Origin: Pseudoblastomonas marina
GTDB lineage: Bacteria; Pseudomonadota; Alphaproteobacteria; Sphingomonadales; Sphingomonadaceae
Length of the DNA: 64,000 nucleotides
NCBI RefSeq assembly: GCF_014641655.1
Contig: NZ_BMID01000001.1
Span: 806,001 to 870,000, forward strand
Direction of reading: 5' to 3'
Each line of letters opens with the position of its first letter. The first letter of the stretch is position 1. The notes under the pieces were generated by a model. The model saw only the letters and a list, made by a program, of their open reading frames with translations, was not told where the DNA came from and ran no database searches. The position numbers and the translations under genes are program-made. Positions 26,537-39,103 of the stretch are shown here, piece after piece.

Positions 26537-27351
26537 TCGCCGGTCGGGTCCCCGCCTTGGCGGGGGCCCGGCTGGTTGCCGGCCAGCCATAGCGCCAGCG
26601 CCAGTCCGAGGATCGCCGCCGCGCCGTATCCCACCAGCGGGGCCGGATAGACCGACAATGCGGCGGTGTAGAAGAACCCCGCCATCGTCCCGGCGATCGC
26701 GAAGCGTGGTGCGCGGTCCATCGAGTGGTCGAGCGCAATGAGGACGAGCGGCGCGAGGCTCGCCGCCACCAGCAGGACCAGCCACAACACGCCGCCGCCG
26801 GCGGCATCCAGATAGACCTGCTCGACGAACTCGACCGGCGGCAGCACGCCGCGCTTGTGCGCCCAGATCGCCGCCAGCAGCGCGGCGATCGCGACCAGCG
26901 AGGGCTTGGTATCGCGCGTGGCGAGCGCGACGCCGATCCCCGCCCCGCCAACCGCCAGCGCGAGCGAGGCGTCGGGCTGTGCGACGGCGGCCGCGAGCGC
27001 TGCCACCGACAGGCCGAGCTGCCAGCGCCAATCCATCTTCGCCGCCAGAACGGCGAGCGCGGGCAAGGCGAGCAGCGAGGCGTTTAGCCCGATCGGTCCC
27101 GCCCCGATCCAGCGATGCACGCCGTTGAGTTCGGGCCCCGCCAGCAGCGGCAGGAATAGCAACGCGACGAAAATCACCGCGGCGGCATCGGGCTGCACCC
27201 TGGGGAGCGGGGCAAAGTGCACCAGCGCCAGCGCGGCCAGCAGGCAGCCGGCATTGATCGCGAGGTAGTGCGTCGGCGCGCCCTGCGCCGCCATCCACGC
27301 CAGCCCCGACGCGATGGGCAGGGCGAGCGCGAGGAGGGCGGCCGGGCGCAG
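26518..27351 (-). CDS. Polytopic membrane protein of unknown function (weak FtsW/RodA resemblance)
   Basis: A hydrophobic protein of about 277 residues with eight or nine membrane segments. The motif NGVHRWIGAGPIGLNASLL recalls the RWI-x-LG-x4-QPSE loop of FtsW/RodA glycosyltransferases, but the acidic catalytic residues of that family are not obvious, so this is only a resemblance. The start is uncertain: an AAGGA site overlapping the stop of the upstream serine hydrolase points to CTG 27351, while the first in-frame ATG (27294) would remove the first membrane segment. Translational coupling with the serine hydrolase is likely. A GC-rich palindrome, probably a dispersed repeat, sits in the last codons near 26551. 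Confidence 0.5.
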
Positions 27352-27355
27352 CGGA

Positions 27356-28708
27356 TTATTCCTTCGCGCCGTCGATTTCCTGGCCGCCCTGGAACAGCGT
27401 GATCGAGATGACCTCGCCGCTATCGTCGCGGTTGAAGCGCACACGGGCGTCGACCACCTTCAGGAAGAAGTGATCGGCCTCCTCGCCGGGGAAGAGCTGG
27501 AAAGCGGGCTGGTTGGTCGCCTGTGTCATCAGCTTGCCGTCCTCGACGAACATGCGGATCTTGAATTGCGGTGAAAGAGCGAACGTGCCCTCGTATTGCG
27601 GCAGCGCAGCGGTATCGACGCTGCCTTCCACCCTTTCGCTCGCGAGGACGACCTCGCCGCCGCGCGCAAGGTCCATCAATTGCTGGCCCAGCGCGCCGGC
27701 CTGTCCGCCATTGATGTTGGCGAGCACCACAACCGTGATCGCGTCTTCGGGATCGTGCATCAGCATCGCGTTGAAGCCTTCGATCCCGCCGCCGTGCCAC
27801 ACCATGCGACCGTCGTCGTTCTCGGTGACGAGCACCCCGAGACCGTAGGTCGCCTCGCCCATCGCCGGCACGCCCGGCGCGGTCATCGCGGCGAGGCTGT
27901 CCGACGAGAGAACCTGGCCGCCGAACAGGCCGCGCTGCCATTTGAGCAGGTCGTGTGTGGTCGAATAGAGCGCGCCCGCGCCGGTGGGGATCTCCATGTT
28001 GACGTAGTCGGCGTTCTTCGGGCCGCCTTCCGAAGGGAAATAGCCCGAGGCACGCCTGGCGACGATATCGGCAGAAACGTCGATCGCCGTGTCGTCCATG
28101 CCGAGCGGATCGAAGATGTTGGCCTTCACGAAGTCGGCGTAATCCTGGCCGCTCACCTCCTCGACGATGGTCGAGAGCAGGACGTAACCCGAATTGGAAT
28201 ATTCCCACTTTTCGCCCGGCGCGAATTCGAGGGGTTCATCGGCGAACATCGCGGTCAGCTCCGCGCGTGTCGTCGGAAGGTATTTCTGGCGCGCGAAGGC
28301 GTCGAGGCTGGTGACGTTGGCGAGCCCCGACGTGTGCTGGAGCAGGTGCCGCACGGTGATCGCGTCCCACGCCGCGGGCGCATCGGGCAGGTAGGTCTTC
28401 ACCGGCGCGTCGAGCGTCAGCTTCCCCTGTTCCTGCAGCAGCAGGATCGAGGCGGCGGTGAACTGCTTGGTGACCGAGCCGATCCGGAACTTGGCCGCGG
28501 GCGTGTTGGCGATATCCCATTCGAGGTTGGCGCTGCCATAGCCCTTGTCGAGCAGGATCTCGTCCCCCTTCGCGACGAGGACGGCGCCCATATAGGCACC
28601 GGTGTCGGCCTCGGCCGAGACGACCTCGTCCATCCGCTCCGGGTCCTGCGCAAGCGTCGGCGTGGCGAAAGCCAGCGCAAAGGCGGCGGTGGCGGCAAAA
28701 CGTAACAT
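27356..28708 (-). CDS. Beta-lactamase-fold serine hydrolase (class C-like), secreted
   Basis: A 450-residue protein with a signal peptide (ending TPTLAQ) and the class C beta-lactamase/esterase fold. SxxK is SVTK with Ser 78 and Lys 81, the YxN motif is YSN near residue 169, and the third motif is HGG near 305. A C-terminal beta-rich domain of about 110 residues (YEGTFALSPQFKIRMFVEDG) is typical of the stand-alone serine hydrolases, most of which are peptidases or esterases rather than resistance enzymes. It acts in the periplasm. It lies upstream of the membrane protein gene with overlapping signals, so the two may work together. Confidence 0.88.
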   Translation of the reverse strand: MLRFAATAAFALAFATPTLAQDPERMDEVVSAEADTGAYMGAVLVAKGDEILLDKGYGSANLEWDIANTPAAKFRIGSVTKQFTAASILLLQEQGKLTLDAPVKTYLPDAPAAWDAITVRHLLQHTSGLANVTSLDAFARQKYLPTTRAELTAMFADEPLEFAPGEKWEYSNSGYVLLSTIVEEVSGQDYADFVKANIFDPLGMDDTAIDVSADIVARRASGYFPSEGGPKNADYVNMEIPTGAGALYSTTHDLLKWQRGLFGGQVLSSDSLAAMTAPGVPAMGEATYGLGVLVTENDDGRMVWHGGGIEGFNAMLMHDPEDAITVVVLANINGGQAGALGQQLMDLARGGEVVLASERVEGSVDTAALPQYEGTFALSPQFKIRMFVEDGKLMTQATNQPAFQLFPGEEADHFFLKVVDARVRFNRDDSGEVISITLFQGGQEIDGAKE

Positions 28709-28767
28709 GATTCTCTCCCTAGGTGCAGTAGTTGCCTAATACACCCGGGGTGGGCATGCAAGCCGCT

Positions 28768-28796
28768 CGTCACCCCGAACCGTCAACGGGGTGACG
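28768..28796. repeat. 10-bp perfect palindrome (dispersed-repeat-like)
   Basis: Arms CGTCACCCCG and CGGGGTGACG (28768-28777 and 28787-28796) flank a nine-base loop. It lies between the serine hydrolase start and the lpd stop. It has no T-run on either strand, so it is not a classical terminator. It resembles intergenic palindromes common in Sphingomonadales. It may still stop or stabilise the 3' end of the TCA transcript. Confidence 0.55.
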
Positions 28797-28819
28797 ATAA
28801 AACGTCTCGATTTTCTCGG

Positions 28820-30238
28820 TTAGACGTGGATCGGCTTGCCCTGCACCGCCATCGCCGCTTCCTTGATCGCCTCGGAATGCGTCGGGTGAGCGTGGCAGGT
28901 ATAGGCGATGTCCTCGCTCGTGGTGCCGAATTCCATCGCCACCGCCGCTTCGGCGATCATCGTGCCGGCGGGCACGGCGATCGCCCACACGCCCAGCACG
29001 CGGTCGCTTTCGGCTTCGGCGATGACCTTCACGAAGCCGTCGCCTTCGTGATTGGTCTTGGCGCGGCTGTTGCCCAGCATCGGGAACTTGCCGACCTTCA
29101 CGGCCTTCTTGTCGCCACCCATCTTCTCGATGGCTTCCTCGGTCGTCAGGCCCACGCCCGCGATTTCGGGCCAGGTGTAGACCACGCTGGGAATGATCGC
29201 GTGGTTCACGATGCCCGTCTGTCCGGCGATGTTCTCGGCCACGGCGATGCCTTCGTCCTCGGCCTTGTGCGCGAGCATCGGGCCGGGAATCACGTCACCG
29301 ATCGCCCACACGCCGTCGACGCGGGTGCGGAAGTCGTGGTCGGTCTCGATCTGGCCGCGCTTGTTGGTCTCGAGCCCGATCGCGTCGAGGCCGAGCCCGT
29401 CGGTGTTGGGCTTGCGCCCGATCGACACGAGTACGCAATCGGCCTCCATCGTCTCCTCGTCGCCGCCCGCGGCGGGTTCGAGCGTGAGGGTGGCCTTCTT
29501 GCCCTTGACCGAGACGCCGGTGACCTTGGTCGAGAGCTTGAATTCGATCCCCTGCTTCTTGAAGATCTTGCGCGCTTCCTTGCGGATGTCGCCGTCCATG
29601 CCGGGCAGGATTTCGTCGAGGAATTCGACGCAGGTGACTTCGGCACCGAGGCGCCGCCAGACCGAACCAAGCTCCAGCCCGATCACGCCGCCGCCGATGA
29701 CGACCATCGTCTTCGGCACCTTGGGCAGTTCGAGCGCGCCGGTGCTGTCGACCACCACGTGCTTGTCGTTGTCGACCTCGACCCCCGGCAGCGGGGTGAC
29801 CGACGAACCGGTCGCGATCACGATGTCCTTGGCGGTGACCGTCTCGTCGCCGACCTTGACCGTGTGCGCGTCCTGGAACGTCGCATAGCCCTTCTTCCAG
29901 TCGACCTTGTTCTTCTTGAACAGGAATTCGATCCCGCCAGTCAGGCCCTTCACCGCGTCGCGGCGCTGGTTATGCATCTGGTCGAGATTGAGCTTCGGCG
30001 TCACGTCGATGCCGAGTTCCTTCATCGCGCCGTTCTTGGCCGCGTCGAAATACTCGCTTGCGTGCAACATCGCCTTCGACGGGATGCAGCCGACATTGAG
30101 GCAGGTCCCGCCGAGCGTCTCGCGGCCTTCGGCACAGGCGGTCTTCAGCCCGAGCTGCGCGGCGCGGATCGCGGCGACATAGCCGCCGGGGCCGGCACCG
30201 ATGACAAGGACGTCGTAATCGTAGGAATGGTCAGCCAT
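28820..30238 (-). CDS. lpd: Dihydrolipoyl dehydrogenase (E3)
   Basis: A 472-residue flavoprotein disulphide reductase that reoxidises the lipoyl arms of 2-oxoacid dehydrogenase complexes with NAD. Landmarks are the FAD motif IGAGPGGYVAAIRAAQLG, the redox-active pair Cys 46 and Cys 51 (GGTCLNVGCIPSK), the NAD motif VVIGGGVIGLELGSVW, a third FAD motif VWAIGDVIPGPMLAHKAEDEG, and the C-terminal HAHPTHSEAIKEA that supplies the catalytic His and Glu to the partner subunit. It is the last gene of the minus-strand TCA cluster and starts 10 bases after the sucB stop. Confidence 0.97.
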   Translation of the reverse strand: MADHSYDYDVLVIGAGPGGYVAAIRAAQLGLKTACAEGRETLGGTCLNVGCIPSKAMLHASEYFDAAKNGAMKELGIDVTPKLNLDQMHNQRRDAVKGLTGGIEFLFKKNKVDWKKGYATFQDAHTVKVGDETVTAKDIVIATGSSVTPLPGVEVDNDKHVVVDSTGALELPKVPKTMVVIGGGVIGLELGSVWRRLGAEVTCVEFLDEILPGMDGDIRKEARKIFKKQGIEFKLSTKVTGVSVKGKKATLTLEPAAGGDEETMEADCVLVSIGRKPNTDGLGLDAIGLETNKRGQIETDHDFRTRVDGVWAIGDVIPGPMLAHKAEDEGIAVAENIAGQTGIVNHAIIPSVVYTWPEIAGVGLTTEEAIEKMGGDKKAVKVGKFPMLGNSRAKTNHEGDGFVKVIAEAESDRVLGVWAIAVPAGTMIAEAAVAMEFGTTSEDIAYTCHAHPTHSEAIKEAAMAVQGKPIHV

Positions 30239-30248
30239 GGGTCTTTCC

Positions 30249-31505
30249 TCAAAGGTCGATCAGGATCCGGGTCGGATCCTCGATCGCTTCCTTGATGATC
30301 TTGAGTGCGGTGACGGCTTCGCGGCCGTCGATCAGGCGGTGGTCGTAGGACAGCGCGATATACATCATCGGGCGGATCACGATCTCGCCGTTCACCACCA
30401 CCGGACGGTCCTCGATCCGGTGGAGGCCGAGCACCGCGCTCTGCGGGGGGTTGATGATCGGGGTGCTCATCAGCGAGCCGAACACGCCGCCGTTCGAGAT
30501 GGTGAAGGTGCCGCCCTTCATATCGTCCATCGTGAGGCTGCCGTCGCGCGCGCGTTTGCCGAAATCGGCGATGTCGAGCTCGATCTGGGCGAAGCCCTTC
30601 TTGTCGACGTCGCGCACGACCGGGACCACGAGGCCGTTGGGCGCGCTGACCGCGACCGAGATATCGACGTAATCGTGGTAGACGATCTCTTCGCCGTCGA
30701 TCTGCGCGTTGACGCTGGGCACGTCCTTGAGCGCGAGGTGCGCGGCCTTGGCGAAGAAGCTCATGAAGCCCAATTTGATGCCGTGCTTCTTGGCGAAGGT
30801 GTCCTTGTACTTCTCGCGCGTCTCGATGACCGCGGTCATGTCGACATCGTTGAAGGTGGTGAGCAGCGCAGCGGTGTCCTGCGCGCTCTTGAGGCGCTTG
30901 GCGATGGTCTGGCGCAGGCGGGTCATCTTGACGCGCTCTTCGTTGCGACCGCCGGCCGGGGCCGAAGCCGCCGGTGCGGGCGCGTCCTGGCTTTGCGACG
31001 GGGCGGGCGCCTCGCGCTTGGCCTTGGCCGCGGCGAGCACGTCTTCCTTGGTCAGGCGGCCGTCCTTGCCGGTGCCCTTGACGCTCGACGGGTCGATCCC
31101 GTGTTCGAGCACCGCGCGGCGCACCGCAGGCGAAAGCGCGGCGGCATCGAAATCGGTGCCGGTGACCTCGCCGGTCGAATTGGGGACCGCGTCCTGCTCG
31201 TCGCCGGTGTCCTTGGGAGCGTCCTTCGCGGGCGCGTCGGCCTTCTTCGCGGGCGCCGTGCCGGAGCCGCCTTCCTCGACGGTCGCGATAACTGCGCCGA
31301 CTTCGATCGTGTCGCCTTCCTCGGCCTTCAATTCGCCGATCGTGCCGGCGACGGGCGAGGGCACCTCGACCGCGACCTTGTCGGTCTCGATCGAGACGAT
31401 CGGCTCGTCGACGGCGACGGCGTCACCGGGCTGCTTGAGCCATTCGGCGATCGTGCCTTCGGTGACGGATTCACCCAGCGAGGGGACGGTAATGTCGGTG
31501 GCCAT
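30249..31505 (-). CDS. sucB: 2-oxoglutarate dehydrogenase E2 (dihydrolipoyl succinyltransferase)
   Basis: A 418-residue E2 component. Domains are an N-terminal lipoyl domain with the lipoylated Lys 43 in ETDKVAVEV, an Ala/Pro/Lys-rich linker, an E3-binding domain ([22 protein letters not shown]), a second Pro/Ala/Gln linker, and the catalytic acyltransferase domain ([15 protein letters not shown], ending in [10 protein letters not shown] with the catalytic His and Asp). It transfers the succinyl group to CoA at the core of the complex. ATG 31505 is the natural start, just before [11 protein letters not shown]. It follows sucA by 14 bases. Confidence 0.97.
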   Translation of the reverse strand: MATDITVPSLGESVTEGTIAEWLKQPGDAVAVDEPIVSIETDKVAVEVPSPVAGTIGELKAEEGDTIEVGAVIATVEEGGSGTAPAKKADAPAKDAPKDTGDEQDAVPNSTGEVTGTDFDAAALSPAVRRAVLEHGIDPSSVKGTGKDGRLTKEDVLAAAKAKREAPAPSQSQDAPAPAASAPAGGRNEERVKMTRLRQTIAKRLKSAQDTAALLTTFNDVDMTAVIETREKYKDTFAKKHGIKLGFMSFFAKAAHLALKDVPSVNAQIDGEEIVYHDYVDISVAVSAPNGLVVPVVRDVDKKGFAQIELDIADFGKRARDGSLTMDDMKGGTFTISNGGVFGSLMSTPIINPPQSAVLGLHRIEDRPVVVNGEIVIRPMMYIALSYDHRLIDGREAVTALKIIKEAIEDPTRILIDL

Positions 31506-31519
31506 GTGCTGGTCTTTCC

Positions 31520-34387
31520 TCAGACTTTGGGCAGGGAGGGCGGGCAATCGAGTTCACGCTGGGCGGCTCCGCCGTCGGCGCAGCCCAATGCGATGGTGAG
31601 CAGGGCGTCCTGCTGCACCTTGTGGCGTCCGGCGAGGCCGGTGGCGGGCGAGGCGGCTTCCTCGCGCCCGGCATAGCAGGGGCGCATGCCCTCGTGCCCG
31701 GCTTCGTGGAGCGCCTGCTCGATCTTCTCGGCGACGAAGAACCACGCGCCGTTGTTGCGCGGCTCTTCCTGGCACCACACGACTTCCTCGAGATTGGTCA
31801 TGCGCTTGAGGCGCACGGCGAGCGGTTCGCCGGGGAAGGGATAGAGCTGTTCGATGCGAACCACCGAGACGTCCTCGCAGCCCAACTCCTCGCGCTTCTC
31901 GAACAGGTCGTAGGAGACCTTGCCCGAACACAGCACCAGCCGCTTGATCTTCGTGTCGTCGATCTCGACCGGGTCGGACTTGATCCGCATGAAGTGGCTT
32001 TCGCCGAGGAACCCTTCGCGGCTCGACTTGGCCTTGGGATGCCGCAGCAGCGACTTGGGCGTCATGATCACGAGCGGCTTGCGGAACGGACGCAGCATCT
32101 GGCGGCGCAATACGTGGAAATAATTGCACGGCTCGGTGATGTTGCAGACCTGGATGTTGTCGTTCGCGCACAGCTGGAGGAAGCGCTCAAGGCGCGCGGA
32201 GGAATGCTCCGGTCCCTGGCCCTCGTAACCGTGCGGCAGCAGCATGACGAGCCCGTTGGCGCGCTGCCACTTGACCTCGCCCGAGACGATGAACTGGTCG
32301 ATCATGATCTGCGCGCCATTGGCGAAATCACCGAACTGCGCTTCCCACAGGACCAGCGATTTCGGATCGGCCATCGCATAGCCGTATTCGAAGCCGAGCA
32401 CGCCGTATTCGGAGAGCGGGCTGTCGAGCACGGTGAAATCGCCGTGCGGCACGGTCTCCAGCGGGACGTACTTCCGCTCGTCCTTCTGGTCGACCCAGAC
32501 CGCATGCCGCTGGCTGAAGGTGCCGCGGCCCGAATCCTGGCCCGACAGGCGCACGCCGAAGCCTTCGGACAGCAGCGAGCCGAAAGCGAGCGCCTCGGCG
32601 GTGGCCCAGTCGAAGCCTTCGCCGCTTTCGAACATCTCGCGCTTGGCATCGAGCACGCGGCCGAGCGTGCGGTGGATGTTGAGGTCGTCTGGCACGGTGG
32701 TGAGCGTGCGGCCAAGGCTGTCGAACAGCTTGCCCTCGATCCCGGTATGGACGTTGCGGCGCGCGGTCTCCGGATCGGCGGGCTTGTGCAGGCCCGACCA
32801 GCGACCGCCGAACCAGTCGGCCTTGTCGGGGGTGTAGTTCTGCCCCGCCTCGAACTCGTCGGCGAGCTTGGCGGTGAAGGCGGCCTCGTCTTCCTTGAGG
32901 AAATCCTCGTCGATCACGCCTTCCTCAACCAGCCGCCGGGCGTAGATATCCGACACCTTGGGGTGCTGCTTGATCTTCGCGTACATCAGCGGCTGGGTGA
33001 AGCTCGGCTCGTCGCCTTCATTGTGGCCGAAGCGGCGATAGCACCACATGTCGATCACGATGTCGCGGCCGAATTTCTGGCGGTATTCGATCGCCAGCTT
33101 GCAGGCGAAGGTCACCGCTTCGGGATCGTCGCCGTTGACGTGCAGGATCGGCGCCTGGACGCCCTTGGCGACGTCCGAGGGGTAGGGGCTCGAACGCGCG
33201 AATTGCGGGCTCGTGGTAAAGCCGATCTGGTTGTTGATGACGAAGTGGATGCAGCCGCCGGTATTGTAGCCGCGCACGCCGGAGAAACCGAGGCATTCCC
33301 ACACGATGCCCTGTCCCGCGAAGGCAGCGTCGCCGTGGATCAGCACCGGGAGCACCTGCTGGTGCTTGACCAGGTCGTCGCGGATCGCCTGCTGCGCGCG
33401 GACCTTGCCGAGCACGACCGGATCGACCGCCTCGAGGTGGCTGGGGTTGGGCACGAGGCTCATATGGACTTCGATGTCGTCGAAGCCGCGATCGGTGCTG
33501 GTGCCGAGGTGGTACTTGACGTCGCCCGACCCGCCGACCTCGTCGGGGGTGGCCGAGCCACCGGAGAACTCATGGAAGATCACGCGATAGGGCTTGCCCA
33601 TCACGTTGGAGAGCACGTTCAACCGGCCGCGGTGGGCCATGCCGTAGACGATCTCGTTGACGCCGTAGGCGCCGCCATACTTGATCACCGCCTCGAGCGC
33701 GGGGATCATGCTTTCGCCGCCGTCGAGGCCGAAACGCTTGGTCCCGACATATTTCTTGGCGAGGAATTCCTCGAACTGCTCGCCGCGCACCACGGCCGAG
33801 AGGATCGCGCGCTTGCCCTCGGGCGTGAACTCGATCTCCTTGTCCTTGCCTTCGAACTTGTCCTGCAGGAAGCGGCGTTCCTCGACATCGGCGATGTGCA
33901 TGTATTCGAGGCCGATGCGGCCGCAATAATTGGCCTGCAGCGTGCGCAGCAGCTCGCCGATGGTGACCCATTCGAAGCCGAGATTGCCGGCGAGGAAGAC
34001 TTCCTTGTCTTCCTGCCCGGCGAATTCGTGCCATTCGAGCGTCAGGTCCTTGGGCAGTTCGTGCGTGGTGAGGCCGAGCGGGTCGAGATCGGCCGCGAGG
34101 TGGCCGCGCACGCGATAGAGCCGCACCAGCAGCATCGCGCGCAGCGCGTCGCTCGCCGCCGCCTCGACCGAGCGCGCATCAGCAGGCTTGCCCGCCTTCT
34201 CCAGCGCTTCCTTCACCTTGATCTGCATCGCGGTGGGATCCAGCGCCTGGGTCAGCTCGTCCTCGGTCTCCCCGCCGACCAGCGGCCAGCCGCGTCGCTG
34301 CCAGGACGGCCCGGCCTGCGGTTCGGCAGCCGGATCGCCCGGATCGCCCGGGTCGCTCGGCGTGAAGTCGTGGTTCTCGTTGCCCAT
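31520..34387 (-). CDS. sucA: 2-oxoglutarate dehydrogenase E1 (thiamine-dependent)
   Basis: A 955-residue E1 subunit that decarboxylates 2-oxoglutarate with thiamine diphosphate. Seen are the N-terminal E2-binding region and the [14 protein letters not shown] segment, the IGLEYMHI block, [12 protein letters not shown], the thiamine/Mg site [14 protein letters not shown] with [13 protein letters not shown], and the transketolase-like second half ending in [17 protein letters not shown]. The length is that of alphaproteobacterial SucA. It is preceded by sucD (28-base gap) and followed by sucB (14 bases), all in one transcription unit. Confidence 0.97.
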   Translation of the reverse strand: MGNENHDFTPSDPGDPGDPAAEPQAGPSWQRRGWPLVGGETEDELTQALDPTAMQIKVKEALEKAGKPADARSVEAAASDALRAMLLVRLYRVRGHLAADLDPLGLTTHELPKDLTLEWHEFAGQEDKEVFLAGNLGFEWVTIGELLRTLQANYCGRIGLEYMHIADVEERRFLQDKFEGKDKEIEFTPEGKRAILSAVVRGEQFEEFLAKKYVGTKRFGLDGGESMIPALEAVIKYGGAYGVNEIVYGMAHRGRLNVLSNVMGKPYRVIFHEFSGGSATPDEVGGSGDVKYHLGTSTDRGFDDIEVHMSLVPNPSHLEAVDPVVLGKVRAQQAIRDDLVKHQQVLPVLIHGDAAFAGQGIVWECLGFSGVRGYNTGGCIHFVINNQIGFTTSPQFARSSPYPSDVAKGVQAPILHVNGDDPEAVTFACKLAIEYRQKFGRDIVIDMWCYRRFGHNEGDEPSFTQPLMYAKIKQHPKVSDIYARRLVEEGVIDEDFLKEDEAAFTAKLADEFEAGQNYTPDKADWFGGRWSGLHKPADPETARRNVHTGIEGKLFDSLGRTLTTVPDDLNIHRTLGRVLDAKREMFESGEGFDWATAEALAFGSLLSEGFGVRLSGQDSGRGTFSQRHAVWVDQKDERKYVPLETVPHGDFTVLDSPLSEYGVLGFEYGYAMADPKSLVLWEAQFGDFANGAQIMIDQFIVSGEVKWQRANGLVMLLPHGYEGQGPEHSSARLERFLQLCANDNIQVCNITEPCNYFHVLRRQMLRPFRKPLVIMTPKSLLRHPKAKSSREGFLGESHFMRIKSDPVEIDDTKIKRLVLCSGKVSYDLFEKREELGCEDVSVVRIEQLYPFPGEPLAVRLKRMTNLEEVVWCQEEPRNNGAWFFVAEKIEQALHEAGHEGMRPCYAGREEAASPATGLAGRHKVQQDALLTIALGCADGGAAQRELDCPPSLPKV

Positions 34388-34415
34388 GCGGGGAGTCTCC
34401 GAGGGAGGAGGAAGG

Positions 34416-35305
34416 TTAGGCGAGTTCTTTCAGCATCGCGTCGAGCGTGGTGCCGAGCTCGCTGGGCGAGGGCGAGACGCGGATGCCCGCATCTTCCATC
34501 GCCGCGATCTTGTCGTCGGCGCCGCCCTGGCCGCCCGAGACGATCGCCCCGGCATGGCCCATGCGGCGGCCCGGAGGCGCCGTGCGGCCCGCGATGAAGC
34601 CGACCATCGGCTTGCGGCGCCCCTTGGCGGCTTCCTGCTTGATGTATTCGGCCGCTTCCTCTTCGGCGCTGCCGCCGATCTCGCCGATCATGATGATCGA
34701 CTTGGTCGCGTCGTCGTCGAGGAACAGGTCGAGCACGTCGATGAAATTGGTGCCGTTGACCGGGTCGCCGCCGATGCCGACCGCGGTGGTCTGGCCGAGG
34801 CCGACCTGCGTGGTCTGGTGCACGGCTTCGTAGGTCAGCGTGCCCGAACGCGAGACCACGCCGACGCTGCCCTTCTTGAAGATGCTGCCGGGCATGATGC
34901 CGATCTTGCATTCATCCGGGGTCAGCACGCCGGGGCAGTTCGGGCCGATCAGGCGCGACTTCGATCCTTCGAGCGCGGCCTTGACCTTGACCATGTCGAG
35001 CACCGGGATGCCCTCGGTGATGCAGACGATCAGCGGAATCTCGGCGTCGATCGCCTCGCAGATCGCGTCGGCGGCGAAGGGCGGGGGCACGTAGATGCAG
35101 CTCGCATCGGCGCCGGTCGCTTCCTTGGCTTCCTTGACGGTATTGAAGTTGGGCAGGCCGATATGCGTCGTGCCGCCCTTACCGGGAGTCACGCCCGCCA
35201 CCATCTGGGTGCCGTAATCGAGCGCCTGCTGGGTGTGGAAGGTGCCGGTGTCGCCGGTCATCCCCTGGGTGATGACCTTGGTGTTCTTGTTTACGAGGAT
35301 GGACA

Positions 35306-35306
<1 letters not shown>
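34416..35306 (-). CDS. sucD: Succinyl-CoA synthetase alpha subunit
   Basis: A 296-residue CoA-binding alpha subunit. It begins [18 protein letters not shown] and has [45 protein letters not shown] and the phosphohistidine site [14 protein letters not shown]. The ATG at 35306 shares one base with the TGA of the upstream unknown gene (TGATG), so translation is coupled. The beta subunit (sucC) is normally directly upstream in alphaproteobacteria but is absent here; the alpha subunit cannot work alone, so sucC must be encoded elsewhere. Confidence 0.96.
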
Positions 35307-36916
<1,610 letters not shown>

Positions 36917-37021
36917 GAAGAGGTTTCGCGGGCGTCCGATCTGGCAACGGGGCGCACGGCATCGGGTTCCGGACAGGCCTGGTCCGGCGCGCGTCATTCG
37001 GCAGGATGTGTGCAGGTCGCG

Positions 37022-38971
37022 TCAGCTTGCGACGCGCTGGTCCTGGTCGGTCGTCTGTTGCTCGCGGGCGAGCAGCATCGTCGCCAGGTAATCGGGCACC
37101 GCGCGGCTGAAGTAATAGCCCTGGCCGAGCGTACAGCCGGCCTCGCGCACCGTGCGGACCTGTTCGATCGTTTCGATCCCCTCGGCGACGATCTCCATCT
37201 CGAGCGTGCTGCCCATTTCGGAGACCGCGCGGATGATCGCCTCGCTCTTCTTGCCGACATGGCTGCCCGAAACGAAGCTGCGATCGACCTTGATCTTGCC
37301 GAACGGATATTTGTGCAGATAGGCGAGCGACGAATAGCCGGTCCCGAAATCGTCGAGCGCGAAGCGGACCCCGGCCTGCGAGAGCTCGGCGATGAAGGCT
37401 TCGGTCGTCTGGTCGTGGTCGACCAGCACCGATTCGGTGATTTCGAGTTCGAGCCGGTGCGGATCGAGCCCCGCTTCCTTGAGCGCGGCGAGGATTCCCA
37501 GCGCGGCGCCGGGCGTGCGGATCTGCAGTGGCGAGAGATTGACCGCGAGCGTGACATGTTCGGGCCAGTGCGCCGCGATTTGCGCGGCCTGTGCGAGGAT
37601 CCAGTTGCCCAGCGTCACGATCGCGCCGGTCTCCTCGGCCACCGGGATGAATTCGTCGGGCCGCATTTCCCCCTTTTCGGGGTGGAACCAGCGCACCAGC
37701 GCCTCGAAACAGCGAATCCGGCCGGTCTCGAGGTCGACGATCGGCTGGAAGAAGATCGACAATTCGTCGCGCTGGACCGCTTGGCGCAATTCGGCCTCGA
37801 TCTCGCGCCGGCGCACGAGGTCGCGGTTCATCGACGGATGGTAGAACGACATCTGGTTCCGGCCGTTGACCTTGGCGTGATACAGCGCGAGGTCGGCCGC
37901 CTGCAGCAGCGGCTCGAGGTCGCTGGCGTCGTCGGGCAGCATCGCGATGCCCATCGAGGCCCCGATCTCGATCCGCTCGCCGCGGAAGCGATAGGGCCGG
38001 GTAAGCGCGTCGAGCAGCTTGACCGCCATCTTCTCGACCTCGTCGCGGCGATCGGCTTCGAACGCAACGATGAATTCGTCGCCGCCAAAGCGCGCGATCG
38101 TCGCGGTTCCGGGTGCTTCCTCGCGCAGGCGCCGCGCGACATTGGCGAGGACCTTGTCGCCGACCTGGTGGCCGAGCGTGTCGTTGACGAACTTGAAGCG
38201 GTCGAGGTCGACCCACACCAGCGCCAGCTTGCGGTCGTTCGCGATGTCCATCAGCGCGGCGGTCAGGTGGTGATTGAGACCGGCGCGGTTGAGCAGCCCG
38301 GTGACGATGTCGGTCCGGGCGAGCTTCTCCATCTTGTCGGCCAGGCGGCGACTCGTCTCGGCCGCGGTGATCGAGCGCTTGAGCACGTCGAACACGTCCT
38401 TGATGATCGACACCATCGCCGGGATGCAGAGCAGCAGGCCCAGCGCGGTCATGAGCAGCGGCAGGCTGCCGACATAGACGCAGGCGGCGACGACCGGGAG
38501 CAGCGACAGGCAAAGCTGGCCGATCGCGATCACCGGTCGCCCGGCGTTTCGCGCGGCGATGCCGACCCCATAGACCGCGGCATTGGCGAGCAGCATCAGC
38601 TGGATTGCGGTGCCGAAATCCATCAGGATCGCGTAGGCGGCGATGATGCCAGTCAGGCCGGAAAAGGCGAACGCGCCGATCTCGTAGACCACTTCCATGC
38701 GGCGCGGCGCGACGAATTTCATCTTCGGCAGCGCCAAGCCGAGCGCGATCCGGAACACCGCCACCAGCAACAGCACGGCCGTCAGGAGGGTGAGCGTCCG
38801 GTCCTGCGTCACATAGGCCCCGACCGAACTCGTCGCGACGCCGTTGCAGGCCCCGATGATCAGGCTCGACGGGCGCGCGTAGAGCGTGTCGACCAGCGTC
38901 TTCCGAATACGCGAGTCAACCGCGGTGCTGCCCCGCCATCTGCGCCAGTAGGATTCGAGTGCGCTTACCAT
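37022..38971 (-). CDS. Membrane-bound GGDEF-EAL protein (cyclic di-GMP turnover)
   Basis: A 649-residue protein. The first 200 residues hold about six hydrophobic segments, so the sensor is in the inner membrane. A diguanylate cyclase domain follows with an intact ARFGGDEFIVAFE motif around residue 295-307, then an EAL phosphodiesterase domain with EALVRWFHPEKG, NLSPLQIRTPG, LELEITESVL, LDDFGTGYSSLAYLHKYPFGKIKVDRSFV and the late HIGKK/IVAEGIET blocks. Both catalytic signatures look complete, so it could make or break cyclic di-GMP. It probably controls motility or attachment. It is a single gene with no obvious partner. Confidence 0.92.
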   Translation of the reverse strand: MVSALESYWRRWRGSTAVDSRIRKTLVDTLYARPSSLIIGACNGVATSSVGAYVTQDRTLTLLTAVLLLVAVFRIALGLALPKMKFVAPRRMEVVYEIGAFAFSGLTGIIAAYAILMDFGTAIQLMLLANAAVYGVGIAARNAGRPVIAIGQLCLSLLPVVAACVYVGSLPLLMTALGLLLCIPAMVSIIKDVFDVLKRSITAAETSRRLADKMEKLARTDIVTGLLNRAGLNHHLTAALMDIANDRKLALVWVDLDRFKFVNDTLGHQVGDKVLANVARRLREEAPGTATIARFGGDEFIVAFEADRRDEVEKMAVKLLDALTRPYRFRGERIEIGASMGIAMLPDDASDLEPLLQAADLALYHAKVNGRNQMSFYHPSMNRDLVRRREIEAELRQAVQRDELSIFFQPIVDLETGRIRCFEALVRWFHPEKGEMRPDEFIPVAEETGAIVTLGNWILAQAAQIAAHWPEHVTLAVNLSPLQIRTPGAALGILAALKEAGLDPHRLELEITESVLVDHDQTTEAFIAELSQAGVRFALDDFGTGYSSLAYLHKYPFGKIKVDRSFVSGSHVGKKSEAIIRAVSEMGSTLEMEIVAEGIETIEQVRTVREAGCTLGQGYYFSRAVPDYLATMLLAREQQTTDQDQRVAS

Positions 38972-39103
38972 CGGAAGCCTGTTTCCATCACCGGTCGGCT
39001 ATGGCAGCGAACTTTCAAACAATAGTTAATGTGGGTCTGCGCCCAAGGCCTAACGCGGCGTTTCACGCTCAAGATGGCACTGCGCGATTTGGTTAACGCG
39101 GCA

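Noticed and set aside
28768-28796. Rho-independent terminator after lpd
   Set aside because: The stem is perfect but neither strand has a T-run behind it; it is listed as a repeat instead.
31622-34597. A 991-codon open frame on the plus strand opposite sucA, and similar long frames opposite other GC-rich genes (for example 45226-47829)
   Set aside because: They mirror strongly supported genes on the other strand, have no domain motifs and carry the low-complexity Arg/Ala/Gly pattern of antisense frames in GC-rich DNA.
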